A DNA stretch of 64,000 nt, from the NCBI GenBank assembly GCA_964613215.1, contig CAZTHK010000011.1, positions 1 to 64,000 of the forward strand, in the 5' to 3' direction. The translations under genes and the position numbers were made by a program. The stretch's first letter is position 1, and each line of letters opens with the position of its first letter. This document shows, piece by piece, positions 55,450 to 63,947 of the stretch. The DNA is from CAZTHK01 sp964613215. Its GTDB lineage: Bacteria; Krumholzibacteriota; Krumholzibacteriia; Krumholzibacteriales; CAZTHK01. The notes beneath the pieces are model-generated. The model was not told the origin of the DNA. It saw only the letters and a program-made list of their open reading frames with translations, and searched no databases.

Positions 55450-56106
55450 TTACTCCGCCGGGTATCCCACCGTCTGAGTCAGAATGACCTGAAGGTTGGA
55501 TGGCAGTTTCATCACCTTCTCCAGAGCATCCTTATCCACTGCTCCACGGACTACTGTGGCCAGGCCTTCGGATGCGCAGTAGAGGTATACATTCTGGCTG
55601 ATAAAACAGGTGTCGGTGGCTGAATAGAAGATCTTCTGCTCCTGACTGGCACCCTCCATCCTGGAGAAATCGGCAACGAATATAAGATTTACCGGAGCAG
55701 TGGCGGGGAAATCCTGGCGCCCTGTCTCCGCCCTGATATCCTGGTGGAGGAAGGGCTTGAGCATGTGCTCATGGGGATCGTAGAGGTAAACGCCTTCCTC
55801 GGTGGATACATATATATCTATCTCCTGCCAGTTGACTGCCGAGGGGGCGGTCCGTTTGCCGGATTCCGGCCGGTTTATCCCGAAGGCAGCCCACAGCATA
55901 TCAGACATTATCTGATCAGAGAGCTTTCTGGTACTGTACTCCCTGCTGCTCTTTCTGTCGTTCAGCACCTCCATCAGCGGCCTTCCTCCTTCCCGGTTGG
56001 GCGGGGACAGCTTGATTGGCTTGAGCTGGTGCGCCGCCAGCGGAGTTGATATAATTACTAGCAGATAGATGAACAGGGCTGAGGTGATAACTCTTCGGAA
56101 GTGCAT
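55450..56106 (-). CDS. Exported nitroreductase-family (SagB-type) protein
   Basis: The protein has 218 residues with a signal peptide (about 1-25). LNDRKSSREYSTRKLSDQI and MLWAAFGINRP give the RxSxR-type FMN-binding start of nitroreductases. APSAVNWQEIDIYV, GVYLYDPHEHML, ATDTCFISQNVYLYCASEGL and VILTQTVGYP complete the fold. SagB-type members act as dehydrogenases or unknown FMN oxidoreductases. Export of a flavoprotein of this family is recurrent in FCB-group genomes but functionally unexplained. Confidence 0.8.
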   Translation of the reverse strand: MHFRRVITSALFIYLLVIISTPLAAHQLKPIKLSPPNREGGRPLMEVLNDRKSSREYSTRKLSDQIMSDMLWAAFGINRPESGKRTAPSAVNWQEIDIYVSTEEGVYLYDPHEHMLKPFLHQDIRAETGRQDFPATAPVNLIFVADFSRMEGASQEQKIFYSATDTCFISQNVYLYCASEGLATVVRGAVDKDALEKVMKLPSNLQVILTQTVGYPAE

Positions 56107-56555
56107 TGCCGGTCTCCTTTCTGTCTGGTCAAAAGCTTAACTGAAATTATTTTCAATTTTAATCATGCAGTCTATCATACTACATTTCAAGCTATTTTAG
56201 CTTCTCCCTGATTATTTCATGGCAGCTATTTATAGAATATTGCCCGGGAAACCTCCGGTCTTCATAAATACAAAAAGTCCCTTTGCCCGTTAACTCCCGT
56301 AATTAAAGCCGGGAAGGCAAGCTAATTTTCATAAAATATTTTTATTATTTCTGATTTTACTCCTTGCAATAATCCCCTATTTAGTTATGTTTGTAGCATG
56401 ACAGAGAGGTTTAGGATTGAATGATTAGTAATCCGGAGATAGAAGAGAGAGAGAACCTGCCTTATCAATCAATTCTATTAGGGGACTTACTTAGTTTTCT
56501 TCCTAAAAACTGAATCTGTTGATTGTTGTCACTCAAGACCAGTAAGGAGGTCAGA
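56107..56555 (+). promoter_or_regulatory. Divergent intergenic region with candidate promoter and long leader of the RRM gene
   Basis: TTGCAA (56364-56369) and TATGTT (56386-56391) with a 16-bp spacer could be the RRM promoter, leaving a leader of about 155 nt. Long leaders are common for cold-inducible RNA-binding proteins. The AT-rich left part must also hold the nitroreductase promoter. No hairpin stands out. Confidence 0.3.
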
Positions 56556-56834
56556 ATGAATATCTACGTAGGCAACATGTCTTACGACACCAGCGAAGAG
56601 GAGCTTCGTGAAGCCTTTGAGGAATTCGGAGAGGTAGAATCCGTATCTATTATTACGGACAGAGCCACAGGACGCCACAAGGGATTCGGATTCGTGGAAA
56701 TGCCTAACGATGACGAAGCGCAGGCTGCCATGGATGCACTCAACGACAAGGAATTCATGGGCAGAACGCTGAATGTCAACAAGGCTCGTCCGCGCCGCAA
56801 CAGTGGCGGAGGAAGAGGCGGACGCAGATTCTAA
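56556..56834 (+). CDS. RNA recognition motif (RRM) protein
   Basis: This 92-residue protein starts at the ATG at 56556 behind AAGGAGG. It is a single RRM with RNP2 IYVGNMS at residues 3-9 and RNP1 KGFGFVEM at about 42-49, followed by a basic Gly/Arg tail (RRNSGGGRGGRRF). Such proteins bind single-stranded RNA and are often cold-induced chaperones in bacteria. Codons are biased toward common ones, which fits high expression. Confidence 0.93.
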   Translation: MNIYVGNMSYDTSEEELREAFEEFGEVESVSIITDRATGRHKGFGFVEMPNDDEAQAAMDALNDKEFMGRTLNVNKARPRRNSGGGRGGRRF

Positions 56835-57010
56835 TTAGCTGGAAATCTGGTAAGTTCGAAAAATATCAGCAACTTTGTGGCAGGTTCAAAGGTTTGCTGA
56901 GATGTTTTCCGAGTTGGTTGAGGATTTATAGCTGTAGATCGATTGAATTCATCTGAAGATAAGACCGAGACCGAAGATACCCAGATAAGGCATAGATGTT
57001 TCTGTAATAA

Positions 57011-57068
57011 CCCGGCATGAGGCCGGGCACTACTGAAAGGGAAGCAGACTTAATGCTTCCCTTTTTTT
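57011..57068 (+). terminator. Double hairpin terminator
   Basis: CCCGGC/GCCGGG (57011-57027) is followed by an 11-bp stem AAAGGGAAGCA/TGCTTCCCTTT (57036-57064) and a T run. It lies 176 bp after the RRM gene and may serve both that gene and the convergent mltF-like gene. Confidence 0.8.
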
Positions 57069-57079
57069 ATTATTATAAT

Positions 57080-58528
57080 CTAATTATTATCCCCACCGTA
57101 GGCCCTCCGGTAGATCAGGTAGTACTTGTTGATATTGCTGACATAGCGGACTGTCTCCCTCCCTACCAGCTTCAGTACTGCCAGCTCCACATTCCGGAAC
57201 CACCTGTCGGGATCAAGTCCCATATCCGAGGCCATGGCCCTGGTTCTCCTTATCTTCGCCGGCCCGGCGTTGTATGAAGCCAGAGCCAGCCGGACCCGGT
57301 CCCGGGTCCTTATCCCCGGATCGCTGAAGTAGCGTTCCCGGAGAAAATCAAGATACTTCACCGCCGCATGAACATTATTCTCCAGGTTGCGTACATTATG
57401 GATGTTCACATTTTTGTCCGATGCAGTCTGCGGCCTTATCTGCATCAGGCCCACAGCACCGGCCGGACTCTCTCTGGAGTGATCCAGCCCGGATTCCTGA
57501 AAAGCCATAGCCATAATCAGGCGCCAGTCGAAACCATACCTGCGGGAATACCTGGAAATCAGTTCCTTGTACCGCAGCACCCTCTGCCGCTGAATCCGGT
57601 TCAGGGGGTTCTTGATCCAGACATTTTCGTGGTAATAGCGCTTGAAATAGATATTCCCCACCAGTGTACCCCGGCGCCTCTCCTCAAGAAAATCGTTCAG
57701 GCTGGCCTTGAGCTGCGGATTGTTCTCCCTCACCATCCATGCTATCTCAATGCCGGTACGGAGTTTGAGATCGCTGTGCACCTCCAGATCCTGCAGTATC
57801 TTTTCCCAGATATTGGCAATATTGGAATCACATATGGTCAGCTTCACCACCCCGGCGTTTACCATCTCCAGGATATCCTCCGTTTCCAGATTTTCATCAG
57901 CTTCTACTATCTTAACCGGTTCCCCACCCGCTGATTCGATCCTGAGGTTAAGCCCGGCCAGACTCTCGTAGTAGCTGCTGTGCCTTCGCACAAAGACCTC
58001 CCTTCCCCCCAGGCCCTCCACCACCTCCGGCACCGGCGTGGCCTTATGGGCAACCACCACTTCATCGATCCCGGTGAGATAGGGAATGGTAAAATCGACC
58101 AGCTCCTTCCGCCGGGGGGTTATGGTCATTCCCGCTGCCACAATGTCCCCGTAACCCATATGCAGCCTGGGTATGAGGCTGTCCCGGGGACAGATCACAA
58201 AATCGACCACTACCCTGAGCTGGCCGGGTTTTAGATTCCTGTTCAGGAATTTCTGGTAATCCTTGATCAGCTCATACTCGAATCCGCGGAAATGTCCTTT
58301 TGCCAGGAAGAAGTTGGTTCTGTTGAAAACGGTAAGAACCCTGATGTAGCGCCTCTCCAGCAGGCCCTCCAGGTCGTCGCGGTAGGTCCTGGAGAGATGT
58401 GTCCCCAGCAGCCGGGATTCGTGTTTCTCCTGCTGCCGGGAATCATCCGAACATGCCGGCAGGGTGGTGATGCACAGGCACAGGGATATCATAATTATTA
58501 ATATAACTGCGTTCTTACCCACATCCAT
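57080..58528 (-). CDS. mltF: MltF-type lytic transglycosylase lipoprotein
   Basis: The protein is about 482 residues from the ATG at 58528, with AGGA six bases upstream; an ATG four codons earlier (58540) is the alternative. A lipoprotein signal ends in TTLPAC. Residues about 45-290 resemble a type 3 periplasmic solute-binding domain (IRVLTVFNRTNFFL, GMTITPRRKELVDFTIPYL). The last about 160 residues are an SLT domain with the catalytic Glu in AFQESGLDHS (E349 counted from the first ATG), VGLMQIRP and LASYNAGPAKI. It cleaves peptidoglycan glycan strands at the outer membrane. Confidence 0.9.
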   Translation of the reverse strand: MDVGKNAVILIIMISLCLCITTLPACSDDSRQQEKHESRLLGTHLSRTYRDDLEGLLERRYIRVLTVFNRTNFFLAKGHFRGFEYELIKDYQKFLNRNLKPGQLRVVVDFVICPRDSLIPRLHMGYGDIVAAGMTITPRRKELVDFTIPYLTGIDEVVVAHKATPVPEVVEGLGGREVFVRRHSSYYESLAGLNLRIESAGGEPVKIVEADENLETEDILEMVNAGVVKLTICDSNIANIWEKILQDLEVHSDLKLRTGIEIAWMVRENNPQLKASLNDFLEERRRGTLVGNIYFKRYYHENVWIKNPLNRIQRQRVLRYKELISRYSRRYGFDWRLIMAMAFQESGLDHSRESPAGAVGLMQIRPQTASDKNVNIHNVRNLENNVHAAVKYLDFLRERYFSDPGIRTRDRVRLALASYNAGPAKIRRTRAMASDMGLDPDRWFRNVELAVLKLVGRETVRYVSNINKYYLIYRRAYGGDNN

Positions 58529-58633
58529 CGTAATCCTCATAATAAGCCATCAACCTGCAACCAGTTAACATACCAGCAACATAACCAGTTAAAATGTTAA
58601 TAATATCAATGTCCAGAAAAAAATCGCAACCGG

Positions 58634-59560
58634 TCAATGATGCTTGCGGTAGATCTTCTCTCCCGCCCCCACCCTAACCGGGAGATTATTCTCAGGAGGG
58701 GGCAGGGGGCAGGTGGCATAGGGGGTATAGGCACAGGGAGGATTCACCGCCCGGTTGAAGTTGAGTTCCACCCTGCCGTCATCCAGAACCGGGGCGGTCA
58801 GATACCTGCATCCCCCGTATGTTTCTTCCCCGCTGGTCTTATCCCGCATGATTATAAAAAATTCCCCGGTATTCCTGCTGCCTCCGAATACATCCAGCCT
58901 GAGCTTTCTGCCCTTCAGCCTGAAAGTAACATAGCCGGGCGATTTCATTTCTGTTACCGTTCCCACCACAGTGGGTACGGTAACTGTTTTAACACTATCG
59001 AAGGGCACGAACCTTCCGGTTACCCTGTAATCCTTGCGGGGCGGAAAGAATTCAAGCCCATGATAATTCCGGTACCGGGGAGCATCCAAATCCCTCAGCC
59101 TGACAGCAAAACGCCCCGATCTCTCTATTATCCAGAGCCGCAGCCCGTCCATCTCCAGCCGGTCGGGATCTCCCTCTGAATCAGGCTTCATCCCCTTCCT
59201 GCGTACAGCACTGCCGTTTATGGTTGCATCAACTCCCCGGCCCAACTCCACGGTTACCTCTTCATTCTTCAGGATAAACACCCCGGCCTCAGGGGGAGAG
59301 GAATCCCCGGGCAGCCGGACGTCATTTCCTGCCGCCGCCCCGAATGTATTCTCACCCTCCTCCAGCCAGAAAAGGCCTGCGATGGTAAGCCAGCTGGTGG
59401 AGTCCTTCATGGCCCTGTGCCTGGCTTCTCTCCACTCTATCTCCTCCCGGCGGAAAGTAGAGTTATCTTCATCATCTTCCGCTTCTCCGCAGGAGACAAT
59501 CAGTACTGCTGCTAACAGAATCAATAATACATTCTTTATATCACTGATGTTGAATTTCAA
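58634..59560 (-). CDS. DUF1684 lipoprotein
   Basis: The protein has 308 residues and starts with TTG behind a GGGGGAGGAAGG tract. A lipobox (VLIVSC) anchors it. The DUF1684 family is recognisable from DSTSWLTIAGLFWLEEGENT, APRYRNYHGLEFFPP, RLDVFGGSRNTGEFFIIMRD and the C-terminal NFNRAVNPPCAYTPYATC. The conserved Cys-containing CAYTP motif suggests an enzyme-like site, but no activity is known. It is transcribed away from the cytochrome gene upstream. Confidence 0.85.
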   Translation of the reverse strand: MKFNISDIKNVLLILLAAVLIVSCGEAEDDEDNSTFRREEIEWREARHRAMKDSTSWLTIAGLFWLEEGENTFGAAAGNDVRLPGDSSPPEAGVFILKNEEVTVELGRGVDATINGSAVRRKGMKPDSEGDPDRLEMDGLRLWIIERSGRFAVRLRDLDAPRYRNYHGLEFFPPRKDYRVTGRFVPFDSVKTVTVPTVVGTVTEMKSPGYVTFRLKGRKLRLDVFGGSRNTGEFFIIMRDKTSGEETYGGCRYLTAPVLDDGRVELNFNRAVNPPCAYTPYATCPLPPPENNLPVRVGAGEKIYRKHH

Positions 59561-59656
59561 TTTCCTTCCTCCCCCTCCTTTCCGGATAATTAGAGTAAAA
59601 ATATGCCAAAGTCAGTCATGATTCAACTGGAGTTTTGTCACAGCTTCCGGAACTGA

Positions 59657-59686
59657 TTGACAAAAACCATCTCAACAGGATAGCAT
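59657..59686 (+). promoter_or_regulatory. Candidate sigma-70-type promoter of the multihaem cytochrome gene
   Basis: A perfect TTGACA (59657-59662) is followed after 18 bp by TAGCAT (four of six consensus bases), 38 bp before the start codon. Confidence 0.45.
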
Positions 59687-59723
59687 AAACCAGCCGGGGG
59701 CGACTATCAGCAAGAGCAGTAAA

Positions 59724-61871
59724 ATGAAACGCACGGTTTTATTTATCATTCTCTCGATTTCGATTCTGTCCCTCTGGCCCGGTGACCTCCCGGCCAGGGA
59801 AGAATTTGCGGTCAGTACCGGCAAGGGCTGTTCCTTCTGCCACACCAACTCCGCAGGCGGCCCGGTCAACCGGGTGGGACTGGCATACATAAGGAATAAC
59901 TACCGGTATCCCATCCCCCGCAGGATACTGGAGAGATCGGAGACTCTCAGTTCCCCCCTCCACAGAACACTTCGTTTTATCATCGGCTACATACATCTAG
60001 TGGCCGCCGCTATATTTGTGGGAGCGATATTCTATGTGCACATATTCATAAAGCCCTCCCGGCTAACCGGGGGGATTCCCAGGGGGGAGAGAAGGCTGGG
60101 GCTGAGCTGCATGGCCACCCTGCTGGTGTCCGGAATATACCTTACCTGGTACCGGATGGATTCCCCGGCAGCTTTCCTGCAGAGCCACTTCGGGATACTG
60201 CTTCTGATAAAGATTATCCTTTTTGCCCTCCTGGTAGCCTCCGGTTTGACTGCGGTTACAGTGATCCATTCCCGGATGAAGGGGGACGGAACAGGGCAGG
60301 ATGGAGCCGGTATCTCAAAGTACAACGGCGAGGATGGCAGGCCGGCATATTTTATCTACAAAGGCAGGGTATACGATGCCTCCGGCAGTTCCAAATGGGA
60401 GGGAGGAACCCACTTCAGGAAACACAGAGCCGGCTCGGACCTGACCGGGGAGATGGAATCAGCCCCCCATGGTGAAAAAGTACTTGAACATGTTCCGGCG
60501 GTCCGGGAGGCCGGCGGGGAGGACGGGGTTGAAGGTGCAGGGGGGGTTCAGAGGATATTTGTGGTTATGGCCTATACAAACCTGGTGCTGGTGTTTCTGA
60601 TAATGCTGTGTGTGAGCAGCTGGTGGTGGAGTTTTCCCTTTGATTCGGAGGGAAGAGCTGAGATCCAGCTAACCGGCGCCAATGAATGCCAGCAGTGCCA
60701 CCATTCGGAGAGCCCCGGTATATATCACGACTGGGATATGAGTCTCCACTCCACCGTGGGGGTGACCTGCCTGGACTGCCATAAGAGGTCAGGAGATGAT
60801 CCATCCGTAAGCAAAGCACATATGGATCAATCTCCCATCCCTGTCTCCGCCCTGGTAACACCACTTACCTGCGCCGGATGTCATCCCTCCGAAGCGGAAG
60901 AGTACGGCCGGAGCAAGCATGCCAATACCCTGGAAATCATCAACTCCATCGACAGGTGGATGCTGGACGGAATGAACAACCGGATAGAGCGTACCACCGG
61001 CTGCTATGCCTGCCATGGCAGCGTGGTCCGGTTCGAGGAGGGAGAACCGGCGGAGGGTTCCTGGCCCAATGTGGGAGTGGGCAGAGTCAATCCGGACGGC
61101 AGCCTGGGAAGCTGTACCAGCTGCCATACCAGGCACAGGTTCTCCCTGGTGGAGGCCAGAAAACCGGAGGCCTGCGATCAGTGCCACCTGGGGCCGGATC
61201 ATCCCCAGATAGAGATATACAACGAATCCAAGCATGGAACCATCTACCATGCCGACGGCGATTCCTGGAACTGGAGAACCGGTGATATGAGATGGAAAGC
61301 AGGAAGGGACTACCGGGCGCCCACCTGCGCCTCCTGTCACATGTCGGAGGCGGACACCCTGCCCCGCAGCCATGATGTAACCGGCCGGCTCTCCTGGGAA
61401 CTTCAGGCTCCCCTTACCATCAGGCCCTCCGACTTCGAGCCATTCCCCTCCGGAACCTCCCGGCAAGTGGAACGAAGGAGGATGAAGACTGTCTGCCTGC
61501 AGTGCCACTCCCCCCGGTGGGCCGAAGGACACTTCCGGAACCTGGACAGGGTGGTGGAGAACTATAACCGGATTTACTACCGGCCGGTCAGAAAAAAGAT
61601 GGATGATCTTTACGCCAGCGGTCTTCTCTCCCGGGATAAATATTTCGACGAGTACCTGGAGTGGGAATTCTACGAGTTCTGGCACCATGAGGGCAGAAGG
61701 GCACGGATGGGGGCAGCCATGATGGCCCCCGACTACGCCTGGTGGCACGGATTCTATGAATTGAAACACCGCTATCTGCTGCTGATGGAAGAGGCGGAGA
61801 AAATCAAATCAGACAATAAAAGCCGTTTCTATGATGATTTCCCCGGAGTGCTTGAGAAGCAGGACCAATAA
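59724..61871 (+). CDS. Nine-haem cytochrome: CopD-like membrane region, cytochrome b5-like domain and octahaem HAO-like domain
   Basis: The protein has 715 residues. After a signal sequence the first CXXCH (GCSFCH, C36-H40) lies in a short c-type segment. Residues about 80-185 hold four transmembrane helices resembling CopD-type proteins (FIIGYIHLVAAAIFVGAIFY). Residues 197-258 match soluble cytochrome b5-like domains (GRPAYFIYKGRVYD, WEGGTHFRKHRAGSDLT, APHGEKVLEHVP). A fifth helix (about 277-300) precedes eight CXXCH sites at C322, C349, C383, C427, C464, C484, C535 and C591. The sequence CHLGPDHPQIEIYNESKHG and the C-terminal YAWWHGFYELKHRY match octahaem hydroxylamine oxidoreductase relatives. 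Such enzymes oxidise hydroxylamine or, in many bacteria, probably reduce nitrite or hydroxylamine. Attachment to a membrane b-haem module suggests direct exchange of electrons with quinones. No partner cytochrome gene is adjacent. Confidence 0.85.
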   Translation: MKRTVLFIILSISILSLWPGDLPAREEFAVSTGKGCSFCHTNSAGGPVNRVGLAYIRNNYRYPIPRRILERSETLSSPLHRTLRFIIGYIHLVAAAIFVGAIFYVHIFIKPSRLTGGIPRGERRLGLSCMATLLVSGIYLTWYRMDSPAAFLQSHFGILLLIKIILFALLVASGLTAVTVIHSRMKGDGTGQDGAGISKYNGEDGRPAYFIYKGRVYDASGSSKWEGGTHFRKHRAGSDLTGEMESAPHGEKVLEHVPAVREAGGEDGVEGAGGVQRIFVVMAYTNLVLVFLIMLCVSSWWWSFPFDSEGRAEIQLTGANECQQCHHSESPGIYHDWDMSLHSTVGVTCLDCHKRSGDDPSVSKAHMDQSPIPVSALVTPLTCAGCHPSEAEEYGRSKHANTLEIINSIDRWMLDGMNNRIERTTGCYACHGSVVRFEEGEPAEGSWPNVGVGRVNPDGSLGSCTSCHTRHRFSLVEARKPEACDQCHLGPDHPQIEIYNESKHGTIYHADGDSWNWRTGDMRWKAGRDYRAPTCASCHMSEADTLPRSHDVTGRLSWELQAPLTIRPSDFEPFPSGTSRQVERRRMKTVCLQCHSPRWAEGHFRNLDRVVENYNRIYYRPVRKKMDDLYASGLLSRDKYFDEYLEWEFYEFWHHEGRRARMGAAMMAPDYAWWHGFYELKHRYLLLMEEAEKIKSDNKSRFYDDFPGVLEKQDQ

Positions 61872-62345
61872 TAACCGCCCTCTTACATACAGCCGGAAAA
61901 TATCATAACCAGCCTGCGGCCACAACTTAAGCAGGGATGATATGTGTGACTATGATCACAGAAAGCACTCGGAAATATATCGTTATCAGCCTTTTTGCTT
62001 TTGATTGGATGGCCGCTTCGCTCCCCCTACATAGACCAGAGATATTTGTGCCCTGCTCCTCTCCCGAGTCTGTAACTAACTGGACGATGCCTCTTGTATC
62101 AAGCCATACTTTTGATTGGGCCGGCATGAGGGAACAGATGCGTTTCCAGGTCAGTGGCGCTTTAAGCTCTACGGGTTCATGCCCATGAACCCAGAACCTC
62201 AATAGCTGTTTGGTGCAAGGCACCTCCGCCTGCACTGTAATAAGAAACTAAGCCAGGAGATAATACCTCTGGTAGATAATATAATCGGTTCAAGAAAACC
62301 GATCAGGTAAACCTTTTTGCCTTGAAAGAGGGAGGCCTCATAGCT
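61872..62345. other. Intergenic region with palindromes
   Basis: No gene is convincing in these 474 bp. A perfect inverted repeat GGGTTCATG/CATGAACCC lies at 62174-62192, GGTGC-AAG-GCACC at 62212-62224, and a hairpin ATCGGTT/AACCGAT at 62283-62302. Overlapping frames on both strands (61927-62235 minus, 61937-62188 plus) lack ribosome binding sites and family matches. Confidence 0.4.
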
Positions 62346-62346
62346 G

Positions 62347-62850
62347 TTAGGCAGACTCCCATTCTCTTCTACGAACATCATAAATGTCACGTAGCAACAC
62401 TGCATGACTTTCTGGTAAAATCTTGAGCGCGGCTACTAAGTCACTCGCATCAATGAAACCGGCTGCTGCTTGCGGGTGGAAAGTAGCTGATGGCAAGAAC
62501 GCAAGTAGCAATATAGTCACCGAAAGCTGAGTGCTCGACATCATTTTTTCAACAAAGAACGAAAACGATTCCCGCGAAAACCTTGGGAAGTTTGCTCTGG
62601 ACAAACCCGTCGCTGACTTAAGATAACCTCTCGCATGGATATACGGGTGAAGATCCGTCAGCACATCCTCCAGACGGTCAGCGATTTTCGTCTCGTCATT
62701 GAATCGACTTGCTATGTCAGAATTTATCAGACCTTGGAGCATTTTCCGCCAATGTGGGGTTCTACAACCCTCGACAGCCCACTGCTCAAGGGTTTGCGCT
62801 TCTTTGCTTGGATTCTGACTCGCGTTAAAACCGGTAGGTACAACAAGGAT
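62347..62850 (-). pseudogene. C-terminal part of an unknown gene, truncated by the IS fragment
   Basis: About 167 codons are open from the IS junction near 62850 to a TAA at 62347. The frame continues upstream only through the antisense of the transposase, so the true N-terminus is lost. The sequence has ordinary soluble-protein character (WRKMLQGLINSDIASRFND, RLEDVLTDLHPYIHARGYL) and I do not recognise it. Its stop codon lies inside GCCTAAC (62346-62352 read on the minus strand), as is typical of integron cassette genes that end within the attC core site, and it has the same orientation as higBA. No full attC is visible after it. Confidence 0.45.
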
Positions 62851-63075
62851 GTTACCGAGCGGGGCTATTCGGTAAAGGATGTTGCCGGGCGTATCGGCGT
62901 CTCGGAGCATAGCCTGTACAAGTGGGTCAGAGCCGCTAGGCCGACAAGCAAGGAAGCGAGCGAGCTAGAGCAAAGCAGACTCGAGAACCAGAAGCTCAAG
63001 GCAGAGCTGCGGCGTCTGCAGGAAGAGCGTGATATCTTAAAAAAGGCCGCGTACTTTGCAAAAGACCCCGAGTAA
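62848..63075 (+). pseudogene. IS3-family transposase OrfA remnant
   Basis: From about 62848 the frame reads VTERGYSVKDVAGRIGVSEH, then SLYKWVRAARPTSKEASELE and a leucine-zipper-like stretch ending ILKKAAYFAKDPE. This is the helix-turn-helix and coiled-coil end of IS3 OrfA. The upstream 71 codons of the same open frame (from 62635) are antisense to the neighbouring gene fragment and are not transposase. The first 20 or so OrfA residues are missing. A run of six A in the ILKK codons corresponds to the usual frameshift zone. Confidence 0.75.
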
Positions 63076-63215
63076 AGTACGCGTTTATCAGGGCCCATCG
63101 GCACGAGCACCGGGTAACGGTGATGTGCAGGGTCCTTTCGGTCTATAGAAGCGGCTATTACGCCTGGCTCAAGAAGCCTCTGTCGGACAGAGCAATCGAA
63201 GATGAGCGTCTCATC
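62848..63215 (+). mobile_element. Internal fragment of an IS3-family insertion sequence
   Basis: The fragment holds the C-terminal part of orfA and the start of orfB. Both ends are missing: no terminal inverted repeats are seen, homology starts about 20 codons inside orfA, and it stops about 48 codons into orfB. It must be inactive. It sits exactly between a truncated gene on one side and a truncated attC-like palindrome on the other. Confidence 0.8.
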
Positions 63216-63251
63216 AGCTGCGGGATGGCCTGGCGCGGCTCTAGCCTTTAG
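63072..63251 (+). pseudogene. IS3-family transposase OrfB, truncated after ~48 codons
   Basis: The reading frame VKYAFIRAHRHEHRVTVMCR ... SGYYAWLKKPLSDRAIEDER is the standard N-terminus of IS3 OrfB. Similarity stops near 63215. The following 11 codons to a TAG at 63249 come from the attC-like palindrome. The DDE catalytic domain is absent. Confidence 0.75.
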
Positions 63252-63333
63252 GCCAGAAGCCTGGGCCAGCCTGCCGCAGCCCCCTGCCAGAGCCGTGACA
63301 GGACGTTCCGTCAGCTGCATGCTGCAGTTAGGC
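63215..63333 (-). other. Probable integron attC site, one end truncated by the IS fragment
   Basis: Read on the minus strand, GCCTAAC (63333-63327) begins 10 nt after the higA stop codon. A 9-nt spacer follows, then a 29-nt arm (63317-63289). The complementary 28-nt arm is at 63215-63242: CAGCTG is perfectly repeated, 17 of the next 22 positions match, and CGGCTCT/AGAGCCG closes the stem. The arm next to the gene has one extra base (63311), like the extrahelical base of real attC sites. The loop is 46 nt. The distal core box (GTTRRRY) that should follow CAGCTG is missing because transposase sequence begins there. The size fits long attC sites. The identification rests on structure, without a database comparison. 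Confidence 0.55.
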
Positions 63334-63343
63334 ATAGACATAC

Positions 63344-63649
63344 CTATTGGTGTGCTTGCCTATAGACTCCTACCTCATTAACAAGCCGCTTCCCAAGTCG
63401 GTCCTTTTCTATTTCAAGATCATAGCCTGTCTGAAGATTAAGCCAAAACCTATCTGTAGTACCAAAATACCTCGACAGCCTCAATGCAGTATCAGCAGAA
63501 ATCGATCTCTTCCCATGAACGATCTCGTTTATCCTTCTTGGTGATACACTGATGTCTTTCGCAAGACGGTATTGACTGAGCTCGAGGGGCTTCAGAAACT
63601 CCTCTAAAAGGATTTCTCCTGGATGAATTGGTTCAATCTTTCTAGCCAT
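63344..63649 (-). CDS. higA: HigA-family antitoxin
   Basis: This 101-residue protein opens with IEPIHPGEILLEEFLKPLEL, the hallmark of HigA/VapI antitoxins. An XRE-type helix-turn-helix follows (SQYRLAKDISVSPRRINEIV) and then DTALRLSRYFGTTDRFWLNLQ. It neutralises the toxin encoded just upstream and represses the operon through the palindrome near the promoter. It lies 10 bp after higB. The toxin-first order is typical of higBA. An attC-like site follows directly. Confidence 0.93.
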   Translation of the reverse strand: MARKIEPIHPGEILLEEFLKPLELSQYRLAKDISVSPRRINEIVHGKRSISADTALRLSRYFGTTDRFWLNLQTGYDLEIEKDRLGKRLVNEVGVYRQAHQ

Positions 63650-63659
63650 ATTTTTACTC

Positions 63660-63941
63660 CTAATGATAATCTACAATCTCGACACCATGGGCATTTCCAT
63701 TGCGCCACGAAAAACAAATACGCCACTGGTCATTGATACGAATACTGTATTGCCCCTTCCTGTCTCCAGATAGCTTTTCCAACTTGTTGCCAGGAGGGAC
63801 CCTCAAATCAACTACCGATTCAGCAGCGTCGATCATCACCAGCTTTCTCAAAGCAGCGCGTTGAAGTTTGCCCGATAGCTTTTTAACCCTTAAACGAAGA
63901 AATACTTTTTCAGTATCCTTGTCCGCAAATGATCTTATCAT
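63660..63941 (-). CDS. higB: HigB-type RelE-superfamily toxin
   Basis: This 93-residue protein has the family pattern MIRSFADKDTEKVF, DLRVPPGNKLEKLSGDRKGQ, YSIRINDQWRICF and a C-terminal VEIVDYH. It is expected to be a ribosome-dependent mRNA endonuclease inhibited by HigA. It has no ribosome binding site, and its ATG coincides with the predicted transcription start, so translation may be leaderless. Confidence 0.93.
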   Translation of the reverse strand: MIRSFADKDTEKVFLRLRVKKLSGKLQRAALRKLVMIDAAESVVDLRVPPGNKLEKLSGDRKGQYSIRINDQWRICFSWRNGNAHGVEIVDYH

Positions 63942-63947
63942 GCTTAA

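Noticed and set aside
61927..62235. Overlapping frames on both strands downstream of the cytochrome gene
   Set aside because: They lack start signals and family matches. The two strands exclude one another and neither is preferred.
62174..62352. A complete attC site after the truncated gene at 62347
   Set aside because: GCCTAAC is present, but I found no matching GTTRRRY box or long palindrome within about 180 bp.
62635..62847. The first 71 codons of the open frame that continues into OrfA
   Set aside because: They are antisense to the neighbouring gene fragment, and transposase similarity starts only near 62848.
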